From: Ahniella affigens
GTDB taxonomy: Bacteria > Pseudomonadota > Gammaproteobacteria > Xanthomonadales > Ahniellaceae
DNA length: 64,000 bases
Assembly: GCF_003015185.1 (NCBI RefSeq)
Contig: NZ_CP027860.1
Span: 4,929,001-4,993,000, forward strand
Direction: 5' to 3'
Positions 37,488-46,791 of the stretch are shown here, piece by piece. Each line of letters begins with the position of its first letter. The stretch's first letter is position 1. The notes below the pieces were generated by a model. The model saw only the letters and a program-made list of their open reading frames with translations, did no database searches and was not told where the DNA came from. The position numbers and the translations under genes were made by a program.

Positions 37488-37621
37488 GGGGGTTTGGCGC
37501 AACAGCGTCGACTGCGCCCTGCCCGCCCGACTGCCGCCAATCCTCAGAAAAACCCCATGTTTTCGCGGGATGCCTGCCCCTGCCTTGACGATACGTTACA
37601 ATCCCGGTTCAAGGATCGCGT

Positions 37622-38800
37622 ATGCGTCACATCAAAGGCTTCTCACTCGTCAGCTTGGTCATCGCCCTGGGCCTGGTGTCTATCGCCGGTGTCCTGGCCA
37701 TCCAGTACCAACTCCGACAATCCCGCGCCCGCCTCGCCCAAACGTGGATCGAAGCCCAAGCCCGCGAAATGGATCAGATCGTCGCCGCAGTGCGGACGTG
37801 GACAAACACCCCAAGCAACGTGGCGAGCTGGGCGAATGACACGCGTACAGGGATTGGCTGCGATACGCTGATCAATGCAGGGCTGCTGCCGACGGCGTTT
37901 GGGCGAGACGGGACGTTGTGTAAGTCGCCTTTTGGGACGGTGTATACGATCAATGGCATAAAGAACTTCGCCGATACCACCCTCGCACAAGGTCGGGTTC
38001 GGGCGATCATTTTTGCTACGGGGCCTGCTCCTAATCCCTATTCCACGGGCGCACTTCGGCGAATTGGAATCCCCAACACTAGCAACGGCATTCAAGGCAT
38101 CGCAATGCGCACAGCCATCACCCTAGCCGAACGTAAAATCCCGGCTGGATGGCTTCCCGCCGGCGGCACAACCGCGACCGGGGCTGGGCGTGCGTGGACG
38201 AAAGCGCTAGCAAATTGGCTCGGTACCGCACCACCTCAGGCTACGGCCGTAGCGCTCGTTGGATTTCCCGATATCGGCGGGACGCTCGAACCCACAGGCC
38301 CGACTCGGACCTGCACAAACGGCGAGATAGTGCGAGGACTTTGCAGCGGCAACCTTCTATGCCAAGCAGGAGGTGCCGGGTGGACGCCGCCAACCTGTCC
38401 CGCAGGCAAAGTCAAAGTCGCAGAGTTCCCTCATTGCTTAGCTTCTAATGTCTTTCAGTACAACACTGGACTCGGCTCGTCACTCATACTGGGCACACGT
38501 GAAATAGACCTTGGACAATCAAGATCGTATCAGGACTGTGCAGCGTTCGCCGCCGAATACAATCCGGACGCCAATTCTGCTGAGTACCAGTCCTACCTAG
38601 ACGACTGCAAGGATGATCGCGACATACAGTACGAAACCACGATTTATGTCGACGGCCCACAACCCCCAAACTACTGCGGACTGGTTTTTCACGACTACTT
38701 GCCCAATCCGAACCGACCCGGCACTCGCCTCTTGACTGTGTCCTACAACACCTGGGGCGCTCCGCAAGCTCGTGACATCATATGCGCAACTTGCCAGTAA
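37622..38800 (+). CDS. PilV/shufflon-like type IVb minor pilin
   Basis: This 392-residue protein has a prepilin leader MRHIKG cut before FSLVSLVIALGLVS. The usual Glu at +5 is Ser. The long N-terminal helix is followed by a region reminiscent of the shufflon-protein N-terminal domain (LINAGLLPTAFG, SPFGTVYTINGIK, ATGPAPNPYS). A Cys-rich C-terminal part starts at about residue 230. Codons up to roughly 38000 match the GC-rich host; the rest is AT-richer, with many ATA, AGA and TTA codons. Its 3' end overlaps the next gene by 19 bases. Role as a pilus-tip adhesin is inferred. No other pilus genes are nearby. Confidence 0.7.
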   Translation: MRHIKGFSLVSLVIALGLVSIAGVLAIQYQLRQSRARLAQTWIEAQAREMDQIVAAVRTWTNTPSNVASWANDTRTGIGCDTLINAGLLPTAFGRDGTLCKSPFGTVYTINGIKNFADTTLAQGRVRAIIFATGPAPNPYSTGALRRIGIPNTSNGIQGIAMRTAITLAERKIPAGWLPAGGTTATGAGRAWTKALANWLGTAPPQATAVALVGFPDIGGTLEPTGPTRTCTNGEIVRGLCSGNLLCQAGGAGWTPPTCPAGKVKVAEFPHCLASNVFQYNTGLGSSLILGTREIDLGQSRSYQDCAAFAAEYNPDANSAEYQSYLDDCKDDRDIQYETTIYVDGPQPPNYCGLVFHDYLPNPNRPGTRLLTVSYNTWGAPQARDIICATCQ

Positions 38801-39861
38801 CTCTCGCAATTAGGGGGCTGATAGCTTCCCTGCTTTTCTTGTGGATGCAAGGTGCATCCGCAGACCTCGTTCTGTTCAGGCAAAGCACACCAATTTTCCC
38901 CATACTCCCCGAAACTGGAGGCTACTTCGACCCGTCGCAACCTGGGACAGGATTGATGCTAGAAGTTGAAAAGGGCGGCTATACATTCGGCGCCTTTTTT
39001 TACTATGACGCCGCAGGTAGGGCAAAATGGGCAACCGCACAGGGGCCGTGTGTTCCAGCGTCTGAACACGTGAGAATGACGTCTGGGGTTATCTGCAAAG
39101 TTACGCAGGCTGAAATGTATGAATTCGCGGGCGGCACCTGTTGGGGTTGCCCGTGGACACAGAATTCTCTCATTCCGAGCTCTGATATGACATCTGGAGT
39201 CGCAATAGAGTTTGTTTCACCTACGCGCGGATTGTTGAGAGCCTCGGAAACAGCACTTCCCCTTGAGCGACTTACAAATGCCTTTCCAGGGCCGTCCCTC
39301 GCGCAAAGGGTTTCTGGCCGGTGGAAGAGAACTAGATATCGGATGGCTAGGGATTGCCCAGATTGCAGTGCTTTTCCGGTAGAGCAAGACCTCGGAATTA
39401 TGCAGATTGCACCTGCAACACAGAGATTCCGGTTTTTGAGGACACCTTCGCCAGTTCCCTCCGTCGCAACAATTCCCTTTCCGAACGACGATGCATCGCA
39501 GTTTGAGATAAGGTGCATTGACGACGCTGGAAATCCTTTTGGTTGCGAAGGATTCGCTCAGGAAGGGGAGACTGTTTCCAACCAAGTCATCTACTTGGAA
39601 CCCGGTAGCGAACAGTTACGTTTATTTGTTATGTGCACCAATGCCAACATTCCGAACTGTGAAATCTTTGAAGGCCCGATAGGGAACTTGGTTAGACGAA
39701 ATGCAATCAGTGGACGAGCAGACTTCTACTTATCAGGCGAAAGCTTGATACTAAGAGGAACGACAGTCGAAGCCGGTCAATTCGTCATTCAAAGAGAAGA
39801 GGTTTGGAAAAAGCTCAGCGACAAAGTTGCGGTTCCAATTGGAACTCCTTGGCCCTTTTAG
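38782..39861 (+). CDS. Secreted protein with aromatic G-Y-F/Y-Y-D-W module, low GC
   Basis: This is a 359-residue exported protein with a signal peptide ending GASA near residue 27. It contains GGYFDPSQPGTGLMLEVEKG followed by FGAFFYYDAAGRAKWATAQG. I have seen such a module repeatedly in secreted proteins of Xanthomonadales and related bacteria; its function is unknown. Several Cys pairs and a WGCPW motif follow. Codon use is clearly AT-shifted relative to the flanks. It overlaps the pilin gene by 19 bases, so the pair is likely one transcript and may be delivered together. No enzyme signature was found. Confidence 0.7.
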   Translation: MRNLPVTLAIRGLIASLLFLWMQGASADLVLFRQSTPIFPILPETGGYFDPSQPGTGLMLEVEKGGYTFGAFFYYDAAGRAKWATAQGPCVPASEHVRMTSGVICKVTQAEMYEFAGGTCWGCPWTQNSLIPSSDMTSGVAIEFVSPTRGLLRASETALPLERLTNAFPGPSLAQRVSGRWKRTRYRMARDCPDCSAFPVEQDLGIMQIAPATQRFRFLRTPSPVPSVATIPFPNDDASQFEIRCIDDAGNPFGCEGFAQEGETVSNQVIYLEPGSEQLRLFVMCTNANIPNCEIFEGPIGNLVRRNAISGRADFYLSGESLILRGTTVEAGQFVIQREEVWKKLSDKVAVPIGTPWPF

Positions 39862-39994
39862 AGCCGTTGCTAGTATAGAACGTGGGTCGTACAGCAAACC
39901 CCTTAGCAGCTACCCTCGACAAGAGTTGATCCAGATTTCTTCTTGGCTTTGGTACGCTCTCAATAGCTCTGGAAAATTTGAAGGCTCCGAAACA

Positions 39995-40657
39995 ATGGCT
40001 TCGCCCACGTTTTCAATAGTCATTCCGCATTACGACAGGTCGGTCTCTGACTCAGAGCTGGCCCGCAGCCTCAGATGCCTGTCGAGTCAGACGTTCAAGG
40101 ATTTCGAAGTGCTGCTCTTTCACGATGGTCCCGAGCAGAGGCCGCTACCAGATCCGCGCGACTTCTCTTTTCCGATTGCCGTGAGGGCTACAGAGACCCG
40201 TGCAGGTGACTGGGGGCATTCGCTCCGCGAGATTGGGATGAAAGCAGCAAGGGGCAAATACATATTGAACCTAAACGCCGACAATGTGCTCTACCCGAGG
40301 GCACTAGAAGTAATTCACTCAGCATCTCGCGCTCCAATTGAGCCCGCCCCGATGTCTGAGATGATTGACAATCCTGACGTTCTAGTATTTGCAATTGTGA
40401 TGAGAGGGCGATGCTTTAATGGTCGAATCGGATTCTGGCGAGATCGAAAAGCGACACACCGAGGGATAATAAGCACCGGCATACCGCCACTTGCAGACTA
40501 CATCGACTGTCTTCAGGTAGTAGCAACACGTTCAGTCTGGGAACGTGTGGGCTGGTGGCATGACAAGTCCGAAGCATCTGATGGAGTCATCCTACCGGCA
40601 ATGATAGAAAAGTTTGGTGCTCGATACATCCCGGCAGTCTTAGGGGAACATTGGTAA
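39995..40657 (+). CDS. Family 2-like glycosyltransferase, low GC
   Basis: This 220-residue GT-A fold protein starts ASPTFSIVIPHYDRS, with the usual nucleotide-binding strand. It continues LRCLSSQTFKDFEVLLFHDG and has a metal-site-like ILNLNADNVLYP in place of DxD. The ATG at 39995 fits the family start, although the frame is open for 56 codons upstream. It is short and ends GEHW; it may be trimmed. The AT-richer composition continues from the two preceding genes. A role in glycosylating the upstream pilin or secreted protein is a reasonable guess and nothing more. Confidence 0.72.
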   Translation: MASPTFSIVIPHYDRSVSDSELARSLRCLSSQTFKDFEVLLFHDGPEQRPLPDPRDFSFPIAVRATETRAGDWGHSLREIGMKAARGKYILNLNADNVLYPRALEVIHSASRAPIEPAPMSEMIDNPDVLVFAIVMRGRCFNGRIGFWRDRKATHRGIISTGIPPLADYIDCLQVVATRSVWERVGWWHDKSEASDGVILPAMIEKFGARYIPAVLGEHW

Positions 40658-40717
40658 GTTCCTTCGTATTATCACCAAGCTCATGTAATTGGAGAGTCGC
40701 TGTGCAGCGCATAGCCT

Positions 40718-41602
40718 TCAACAAACCCTCTGCCGGATCGCCGAAAACGCGGCATAGTACTGACTGAACCCCTGCTCTCGCATTGCGATTTTTAGGGCAT
40801 CACTCAATACTGCTTCGTGTTTGTACTGATTGAGTGCCGTGGCTGACCAGGCACAATCGAACGTGTTGTACGCCCTTACGCGCCAGCTTGGCTCCAGAGT
40901 CAGAATCAACGAGGCGATTCGTTCCATCAGAAACACCTTCCGCTGCACGCCACCCGGATACTGAGTCGGGGACGTCAATGACGCTCGCAATGCCTCGAAT
41001 TTAGGCCCCTTTTCGCCTTCGCAAAGTGCGAACAGTTTTTCGTTGATGTCGATCCAGCGCCGCCAGAAAGGCTTCTTGGCTACGAAGTAATTCGAGAACA
41101 CGATCTGCCGAGAATCCATGACGATCTTGCTGAGATCGGCATTTACACCGATCGCCCCGAGAAACGCCTGACTCGCTGCGATGAAGCCAGGTTGAAACAT
41201 CTCTTCCTGTTCAAATGGCGATAGAAAGAACGCACCCATGTCTGCTTGAGGACTGAAAGTGACGACATCCACCGCTGGTGCGCTCGATTCGACGAACGCA
41301 GTCACTTGGCTTGGCGTCAATCCGGTTTTTTCCTTGAATCGGGGCGAGAAGAACCCAAACCAGGAATCGTCGTCAACCGCAGCGCCTTGGAGATGACCTT
41401 TCAGGAACCGACGGATCGGCCAGTACTCCCGCCAATCACTTCGCTCGTTGTCCGAGTGGTCCATCAACTCAAATCCAGCAGGCACGTCGGCACGCGTCGC
41501 TTCGTCATACGCGATGTGAAACAGTCTGAGGGGTTTCGGTGTTCTCTGCGATGCATTGACATCGCGCCATTGCAGTCTCGTAGTCGAGTTGGACATGCTC
41601 AC
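40718..41602 (-). CDS. Hypothetical protein
   Basis: This 294-residue cytoplasmic-type protein has no signal peptide or clear membrane segment. Conserved-looking stretches are PLRLFHIAYDEATRADVP, REYWPIRRFLKG, SWFGFFSPRFKEKTGL and YNTFDCAWSATALNQYKHEA. Its first half reads like proteins encoded near glycan-synthesis genes, but I cannot name a family. It converges on the glycosyltransferase gene. Composition is closer to the host than the island to its left. A nearby ATG two codons in (41596) is an equal start candidate. Confidence 0.68.
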   Translation of the reverse strand: MSMSNSTTRLQWRDVNASQRTPKPLRLFHIAYDEATRADVPAGFELMDHSDNERSDWREYWPIRRFLKGHLQGAAVDDDSWFGFFSPRFKEKTGLTPSQVTAFVESSAPAVDVVTFSPQADMGAFFLSPFEQEEMFQPGFIAASQAFLGAIGVNADLSKIVMDSRQIVFSNYFVAKKPFWRRWIDINEKLFALCEGEKGPKFEALRASLTSPTQYPGGVQRKVFLMERIASLILTLEPSWRVRAYNTFDCAWSATALNQYKHEAVLSDALKIAMREQGFSQYYAAFSAIRQRVC

Positions 41603-41904
41603 ATCGATTCCTCCTTGAGTCGTGAGAGGCTGCGAAACAGCCCCAAGCTCCGGTCCAACGTAGATGGTGCGGCGTTCACATTCTGTGTGGGAATGCTCGA
41701 TTGCGAAGGTCGCGCACCATCGCTTTTAGAGACCATTCAGGTTCTCCATCAATGCATGCGGCCTATTGTGCTGTCAGCACCACTTCCAATGGCACGCGAC
41801 ACGGCCGACGCTCGCTCTGACCTTCATTTGCGCTCAATTCTGGGCGCAATGCACGGGATGCGCCCCCCGAATATCGAAGAGACTGTCAGGACGGAGGAAC
41901 ACGA
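41603..41904. other. Gene-free stretch before the NGFE-type secreted protein
   Basis: A plus-strand frame is open across part of it but has no ribosome site and overlaps the minus-strand gene. No convincing promoter boxes were assigned. Confidence 0.4.
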
Positions 41905-42300
41905 ATGAGATCCAGCGTTTGGTTGTTAACGACCGCGGCGAGTTGGCTCTTGCCACTCCAGGCCACTCTGGGCGCTGGCTGGAAGAGTGACGAACCCTTC
42001 CTGCTTCGCCTCGACAACTACACCTATCCGCTACCAGCTGGCGCGATGGTCTTTTCCAGCGGCGGGCAGATTACCTTCCAGACGCCGTTGCAGCTCAGTC
42101 AGTGTCAGCGGCAATCCGGTGGGAGTCTGGTGGTGTCGTCATACAGACTGGTCTATGACGGGCTGGGGCGGTCGCTGTATTTGAGTCGACCAGACTTCGC
42201 CATTGATGGTGGCGTGATATCGCTTCAGTCGAGCTCGGGTGACATGGTGTGTGCCGGTGGCAGCCCGGCGGCGGATGTCTTTCGGAACTCGTTTGAGTGA
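41905..42300 (+). CDS. Small secreted protein ending in FRNSFE
   Basis: This 131-residue protein has CGGAGG 9 bases before its ATG and a signal peptide (WLLTTAASWLLPLQATLGAG). The mature part is beta-rich, with two Cys likely in a disulfide. It ends PAADVFRNSFE, a variant of the C-terminal tail seen in the nuclease (DPMFQNGFE) and the 50919 protein (DNLFANGFE). The function is unknown. Location outside the inner membrane is inferred. Confidence 0.75.
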   Translation: MRSSVWLLTTAASWLLPLQATLGAGWKSDEPFLLRLDNYTYPLPAGAMVFSSGGQITFQTPLQLSQCQRQSGGSLVVSSYRLVYDGLGRSLYLSRPDFAIDGGVISLQSSSGDMVCAGGSPAADVFRNSFE

Positions 42301-42467
42301 ATAGTCAATCTTCCGAGCGCGATGTTGATGCACTCGGATTGGCGTCATCACCTCCCTGATTTGGCGCCAGCACGTCGCGGCTCGTAGTTCTGTTGCTTTC
42401 GCCACGGGCCGACGGTTTATCGATGCGTCAAGATGCTCGCGTCCCGAATCTTGCGGAGGCAGCCTCC

Positions 42468-43376
42468 ATGCCGAATCGTCGATCGTTCTTGGCGTATTCT
42501 CTGGGCCTGGGTTCCATGGTGTTCTCGCCTATGCAGACGTCTGCCAACGCGCCGCTGCCTCTTCGCACGCGCTTGATTCCGGCGGATCAGCGGCCTTTGC
42601 CGATCTTGGGTCTGGGTACTTGGGCGCGCTTTGCGGACGATGGTCCGACGCGGCAGGTACTCGGCGCGTTCGTCGGCGCAGGCGGGCGGCTTATCGACAG
42701 CTCCCCCATGTACGGCGATGCGGAGGTTGCTGTCGGCACATTGGTGTCGGACCTGAAGCCATCTGAGCCGCTGTTCACGGCCACCAAAGTCTGGACCACT
42801 GGGCGCGAGCCGGGACGGCGGCAGATCGACACGTCTATTGCGCGCATGGGTCATGTGGACCTGCTGCAGATTCACAATCTGCTGGACTGGAAGACGCATA
42901 TCGAAACGCTGCGGGCGCTGCAGTCCGAGGGTCGGATTCGCTATGTCGGTCTGACGCACTATCAGGACAGCGCTCATGCCGAGTTGGAGCGTTTGATCAC
43001 CAGGCTGAAGCCGGAGTTCATTCAAGTCAATTTGAGCATCGCGGATCGACACGCAGAAACGCGGCTACTCCCGATGGCAGCCGACGCCGGTGTTGCCGTC
43101 TTGATCAATCGCCCGTTCGAAGAGGGCGCCTTGTTTGAGTCGGTTCGCGGCCTGAATGTTCCCGACGCTGCCAAAGAGCTCGGACTGACTAGTTGGGCTC
43201 AGGTCTTTCTCGCCTTTGTGATGGCGCACCCAGCCGTCACCTGCGTGCTGGCTGCCACCAAGCAGCCACATCATCTCGAAGACAATCTTCAAGCAGCAAG
43301 GCTGCCCGCCCTGACATCACGACAACGCGAGCAACTGCGCACGCTCTGGACATCCGCAACCGATGCATCGGTTTGA
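42468..43376 (+). CDS. Tat-exported aldo/keto reductase
   Basis: This is a 302-residue NAD(P)H-dependent oxidoreductase with a TIM barrel. A twin-arginine signal (PNRRSFLAYSLGLG) opens the chain. The catalytic tetrad is D77, Y82 (DSSPMYGDAE), K107 (TKVW) and H136 (QIHNLL). Export of a cofactor-dependent AKR through Tat, folded with its cofactor, is known for some family members. The ATG at 42468 follows GGAGG; upstream in-frame Met codons would bury the RR motif. The substrate is unknown. Confidence 0.88.
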   Translation: MPNRRSFLAYSLGLGSMVFSPMQTSANAPLPLRTRLIPADQRPLPILGLGTWARFADDGPTRQVLGAFVGAGGRLIDSSPMYGDAEVAVGTLVSDLKPSEPLFTATKVWTTGREPGRRQIDTSIARMGHVDLLQIHNLLDWKTHIETLRALQSEGRIRYVGLTHYQDSAHAELERLITRLKPEFIQVNLSIADRHAETRLLPMAADAGVAVLINRPFEEGALFESVRGLNVPDAAKELGLTSWAQVFLAFVMAHPAVTCVLAATKQPHHLEDNLQAARLPALTSRQREQLRTLWTSATDASV

Positions 43377-43395
43377 GAACTCGCTGAATCAACGT

Positions 43396-43776
43396 CTACA
43401 GCGTTTCGGCCAACTGCAACATCGGCAGGTACAGCGCGAAGAACACCAAGGGCAATATCGCAATCGGCAGCATGATGCCGAACACATTCAACAAGAATGT
43501 GCGCTGGGTTGGCGTTGGCCAGACTACGGCAATGGCGACGACCAACACCGGCATCAGCCACGCCACAAGATAGAACTGTACACACAGCAAGGTCAGAATC
43601 GGCAGCGCCGAACCAAGCGCTTCATAGAACGCAGCGACTCGGGGCACGACCAGGCTGATCACGGTGGCACTGAACGTCGTGAGCAGCAACCCCGTGATCA
43701 GGATCGTCCGATCGCCGCGCCGGGCGGCAGGCACCGTTCCAACCTTTGCGTTGGGCGCACCGAACGGATTCGTCAT
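43396..43776 (-). CDS. Four-helix membrane protein, tandem paralogue 1
   Basis: This 126-residue protein has hydrophobic segments at about 25-45, 55-85 (LPILTLLCVQFYLVAWLMP) and 100-122. It shares layout and scattered identities with the next gene upstream: LPxLTxL, LVxWLxPxL, WPxPxQR, and a final YLP then AE. The function is unknown. The two genes lie 109 bases apart on the same strand and look like a recent-to-middle-aged duplication. Confidence 0.72.
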   Translation of the reverse strand: MTNPFGAPNAKVGTVPAARRGDRTILITGLLLTTFSATVISLVVPRVAAFYEALGSALPILTLLCVQFYLVAWLMPVLVVAIAVVWPTPTQRTFLLNVFGIMLPIAILPLVFFALYLPMLQLAETL

Positions 43777-43885
43777 GCTGGCGATACTTCAGGCCAAGCG
43801 ATGGGTCTCGGGAACCGCCTTGAATACGATCGCCGCAACGCGCCAACACCGACATCAATCCGAACGTTGCGCCAACAAGCGCTCA

Positions 43886-44269
43886 TCACACTTCGGCTGC
43901 CATGTTGAAGATCGGCAGATACATGGCGTAGATCATTAACGCCCAGGTTATTCCAGATAGGACGAAACCGCACACAATGCTCAGATGAAACCGTTGCCTT
44001 GGTTTGGGCCAAGCAAGCGCAACCGCCAACGTCAGAATTGGCAGCAGCCAGACCAGAAAGGTGTAATCAGCCACCAGTTGGGTCAATAGCGGCAGATCGT
44101 CGCCAAATCCCTGGATCACAGGCTTGAATTGCGGCACAACCAGCGTGATGCCGCCCGCGGTGATAAGCGACATCGCGACCGAAGCGATGCGCAAGATCAA
44201 ATCGGCAGCGTCCCGGCGCTTCGGCTGGACGCCCAACTCCGCACTGGGTGGTTCATAGGGGCTAGTCAT
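43886..44269 (-). CDS. Four-helix membrane protein, tandem paralogue 2
   Basis: This 127-residue paralogue of the preceding entry has hydrophobic segments in the same places and ends MYLPIFNMAAEV. A short N-terminal hydrophilic head (MTSPYEPPSAELGVQPKRRD) resembles the other copy's head in length. It has some likeness to small type II secretion F-domain-like membrane proteins, not enough for a call. Confidence 0.72.
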   Translation of the reverse strand: MTSPYEPPSAELGVQPKRRDAADLILRIASVAMSLITAGGITLVVPQFKPVIQGFGDDLPLLTQLVADYTFLVWLLPILTLAVALAWPKPRQRFHLSIVCGFVLSGITWALMIYAMYLPIFNMAAEV

Positions 44270-44429
44270 CGTGATTGGAGTGGTGTGAATGGCCTACGAA
44301 GCGTAGCAAGACCCACGCCACGCTGCCCGCCAGCGGCGCTACGGGAATCAGCTGCCGAACGCCGCTTCAATCTGATGCGTGTTTCAAATGGGTCGCTTCG
44401 ACGGCCTTATGGCGCCGAAGTGTATGCCG

Positions 44430-46409
44430 TCACTCAAAACCATTCTGGAACATCGGATCCGGCAGCCCGAACAGGCCGACCATCACCGGGTCATGATCGG
44501 AGGCACGATATGGCGACGCCGCCTGAAATAGAACACGCGGCGGCACCAGGGCAGCGCCATTCGGCTCTTCTTCGAACGTGGCTTCGCCGGGCGTGTCGCG
44601 AATGTCGTCGTTGTAATCGAACAATTCGACTTCATCCGAATTGATGTGCCAAATGCCGATTCCGGTCACTTGCGTCGCGAGCGCGGCGTTGGCAAACGCG
44701 TAATCCAGATGCCCAACCTGACCATCGAACAGATAGGAGTAGGCGGTCGCCCCGAGTCGCGTGCTGATGAGATCCTGGTAGCCAGCGCCGGTGAGCGCGG
44801 TGATGGGCGTTTCTTGCGCATACGAATTGAAGTCGCCAAGGAGCAACACGTCTGGGTCGCCCGTAGCCGGCAACACCGATGTGTTGATCCATGTGATCAG
44901 CCGATTGGCTTGCGCCGTCCGCGTAGCGTTGGACGCGCCCGCGCCATCGTTGGCATCGTCGTCGCCGGGCAAGCCGGCGCTTGAGCCTTTCGACTTGAAG
45001 TGACTGACCACCGCCGTGAAGCGCTGCCCAAACGCAAGGTTGGTCGCGTCTACGACATCGTAGGTTTGCGCCGAGGGCGGGCGGCTATGGATCGGGTCGA
45101 GATCGGATATTGGCGAGCCAACTGGCGACACAATGCCCGTGCGGTAGATGTGCTGAACGCGAATCGCATCCGGCCCCAAGGTGCCGCCGGTATTCGCAAA
45201 CGCATACGGGTGGGCGCCACCGCAGCGGGTGTTCACCGCGCCAAGCAAATCAGAAATGCTGGCGCTGGGCGTGGTGTTTTCCAGTTCCACCAGTCCATAG
45301 ATCGTGGCGTTCAGATCGCAGATCACGATCGATGTCCGCTCGCGCTGGCGAATCAGTTCTGCAACCGAATCGGCACCCCGACAGTCCACCGTCGCCGCTG
45401 GTCCGCAGGGGCCCGTGGTGTTGCTCGATGTGGTATCGATGGTCGTGAAATAGTTCAGGAGATTCATGCTGACGGCCGTAATCGCACCGTCAACAACCGG
45501 CGGGTCGGCTGGCCGCGGATTGGCAACCGTGAACGTGACCGGATTCGCCAGCGTCGGGCGAATTCGCCAGGCGCTCGTGCCGGTAACGCCAGCGAAATCC
45601 CAATGCAATACCCCGATCAGACTTTGGACCTGATCGCCGGCCCGGAAAAAGTCGACGCCCTGCGTACCCACTGAGAACCCCGCATTGGCGCGCGGATAGA
45701 AGATGGCTTGGGAGCCATTGGCCGCCGTGAGCGGCGCGTTCTCGGTATTGTTCTCATCATCGATCAGAATGGTGCGCCGGGCGAGCGCGTCCAAATGCGC
45801 CGCGTAGCCCGACACGCTTGGCGTGTTGAACTCGGTGAATTGCCGCGGCCGGCTGCCCTCGTAAAGCTCGACCTCGCCGAAACGAAAGAGTTGGAAATGC
45901 TCACCCACCGAAAGCGGGTCGACGAACTGGACTTTCATGCCCTCGCGGGCTTCGTAATAGTCGTCCACCACCCCGGCGATGGGCAGGTCAATCGTCGCCG
46001 GTGTGACTTCGGCCAGATGGTTGCCACCATCCAGTAACACCACCGAGGTCGACGTGATCTCGGTCATGCCATTGAACTCGGACACCGTGCCGGTCACCGA
46101 CATCAGCGTGCCCTCCAGCGCACCCGTCGCGCATGCGTTGCAGAAGATGAAGATGCCCTCCGAAGTATTCGGGTCGGCATCCACCGTGGCGTCGCGCTCC
46201 TGGAGAAAGAAGCCACGCAGGCGACCAGCGCCCTGAAAATTGGCAGTCACGACGCCTTGAACTTCGACGGTAGTGCCCGGAATCGGCGTGGCGCTGCCAT
46301 TGCCCTGCACATCGTGGATCGGCGTGACGACGGCCTGACTGCTGTCTGGCACAAAGGCGGCAGCCAGCGCTAGACAGGCCGGAAGAAACGGTCTCGGAAA
46401 TGGCAACAT
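44430..46409 (-). CDS. ExeM/NucH-like secreted endonuclease/exonuclease/phosphatase
   Basis: This 659-residue extracellular nuclease has a signal peptide (PFLPACLALAAAFVPDSSQA). An OB-like N-terminal domain (TTVEVQGVVTANFQGAGRLRG) with FFLQERDATVDADPNTSEGI is typical of ExeM relatives. The EEP nuclease domain has GLVELENTTPS with the catalytic Glu, LLLGDFNSYAQETP, and SDHD at 637-640. It ends DPMFQNGFE, the shared C-terminal tail. It likely degrades extracellular DNA, as in biofilm nucleases of Shewanella. The plus-strand frames in this region are shadows. Confidence 0.9.
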   Translation of the reverse strand: MLPFPRPFLPACLALAAAFVPDSSQAVVTPIHDVQGNGSATPIPGTTVEVQGVVTANFQGAGRLRGFFLQERDATVDADPNTSEGIFIFCNACATGALEGTLMSVTGTVSEFNGMTEITSTSVVLLDGGNHLAEVTPATIDLPIAGVVDDYYEAREGMKVQFVDPLSVGEHFQLFRFGEVELYEGSRPRQFTEFNTPSVSGYAAHLDALARRTILIDDENNTENAPLTAANGSQAIFYPRANAGFSVGTQGVDFFRAGDQVQSLIGVLHWDFAGVTGTSAWRIRPTLANPVTFTVANPRPADPPVVDGAITAVSMNLLNYFTTIDTTSSNTTGPCGPAATVDCRGADSVAELIRQRERTSIVICDLNATIYGLVELENTTPSASISDLLGAVNTRCGGAHPYAFANTGGTLGPDAIRVQHIYRTGIVSPVGSPISDLDPIHSRPPSAQTYDVVDATNLAFGQRFTAVVSHFKSKGSSAGLPGDDDANDGAGASNATRTAQANRLITWINTSVLPATGDPDVLLLGDFNSYAQETPITALTGAGYQDLISTRLGATAYSYLFDGQVGHLDYAFANAALATQVTGIGIWHINSDEVELFDYNDDIRDTPGEATFEEEPNGAALVPPRVLFQAASPYRASDHDPVMVGLFGLPDPMFQNGFE

Positions 46410-46791
46410 GGGGCCCTGTTTGCAGCGTTAGAGCCGCGATTCTAGTCACAAGCAGACCGCACGAGTAATGCCACTCGTCAGTTCGCGTTGACCACGCCTG
46501 CCATGACGCCAACGCCTGCAGACCGCCCAAACGCCTCACTCCCATTGCAAATCAGATGCATTCAGGCCGGCAGTCTTCACAGTTTGTGCACTGCGCGATT
46601 CATTTTGTGACAAATACTGGTATTGCTCACGGCACCTGACCGGCAAATAGCCTGACGACGAATGATCGCAGCGGGCCGCCAGGGAACACGCATGAGGTCG
46701 GCACGGGTCTCCAGGACCACCCGTGCGGGTCCTGATTGGCTGTCAGCAGCGTCGGGGAGGACGCTGCGTCAATTTTGGGAGAATCAGAAAC
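46410..46791. other. Divergent intergenic region, nuclease and carboxypeptidase
   Basis: It must hold both promoters. No convincing boxes, operators or small genes were found. Confidence 0.4.

Noticed and set aside
41246-41908. Plus-strand frame before the NGFE-tail gene
   Set aside because: It overlaps the minus-strand hypothetical gene for half its length and has no credible start.
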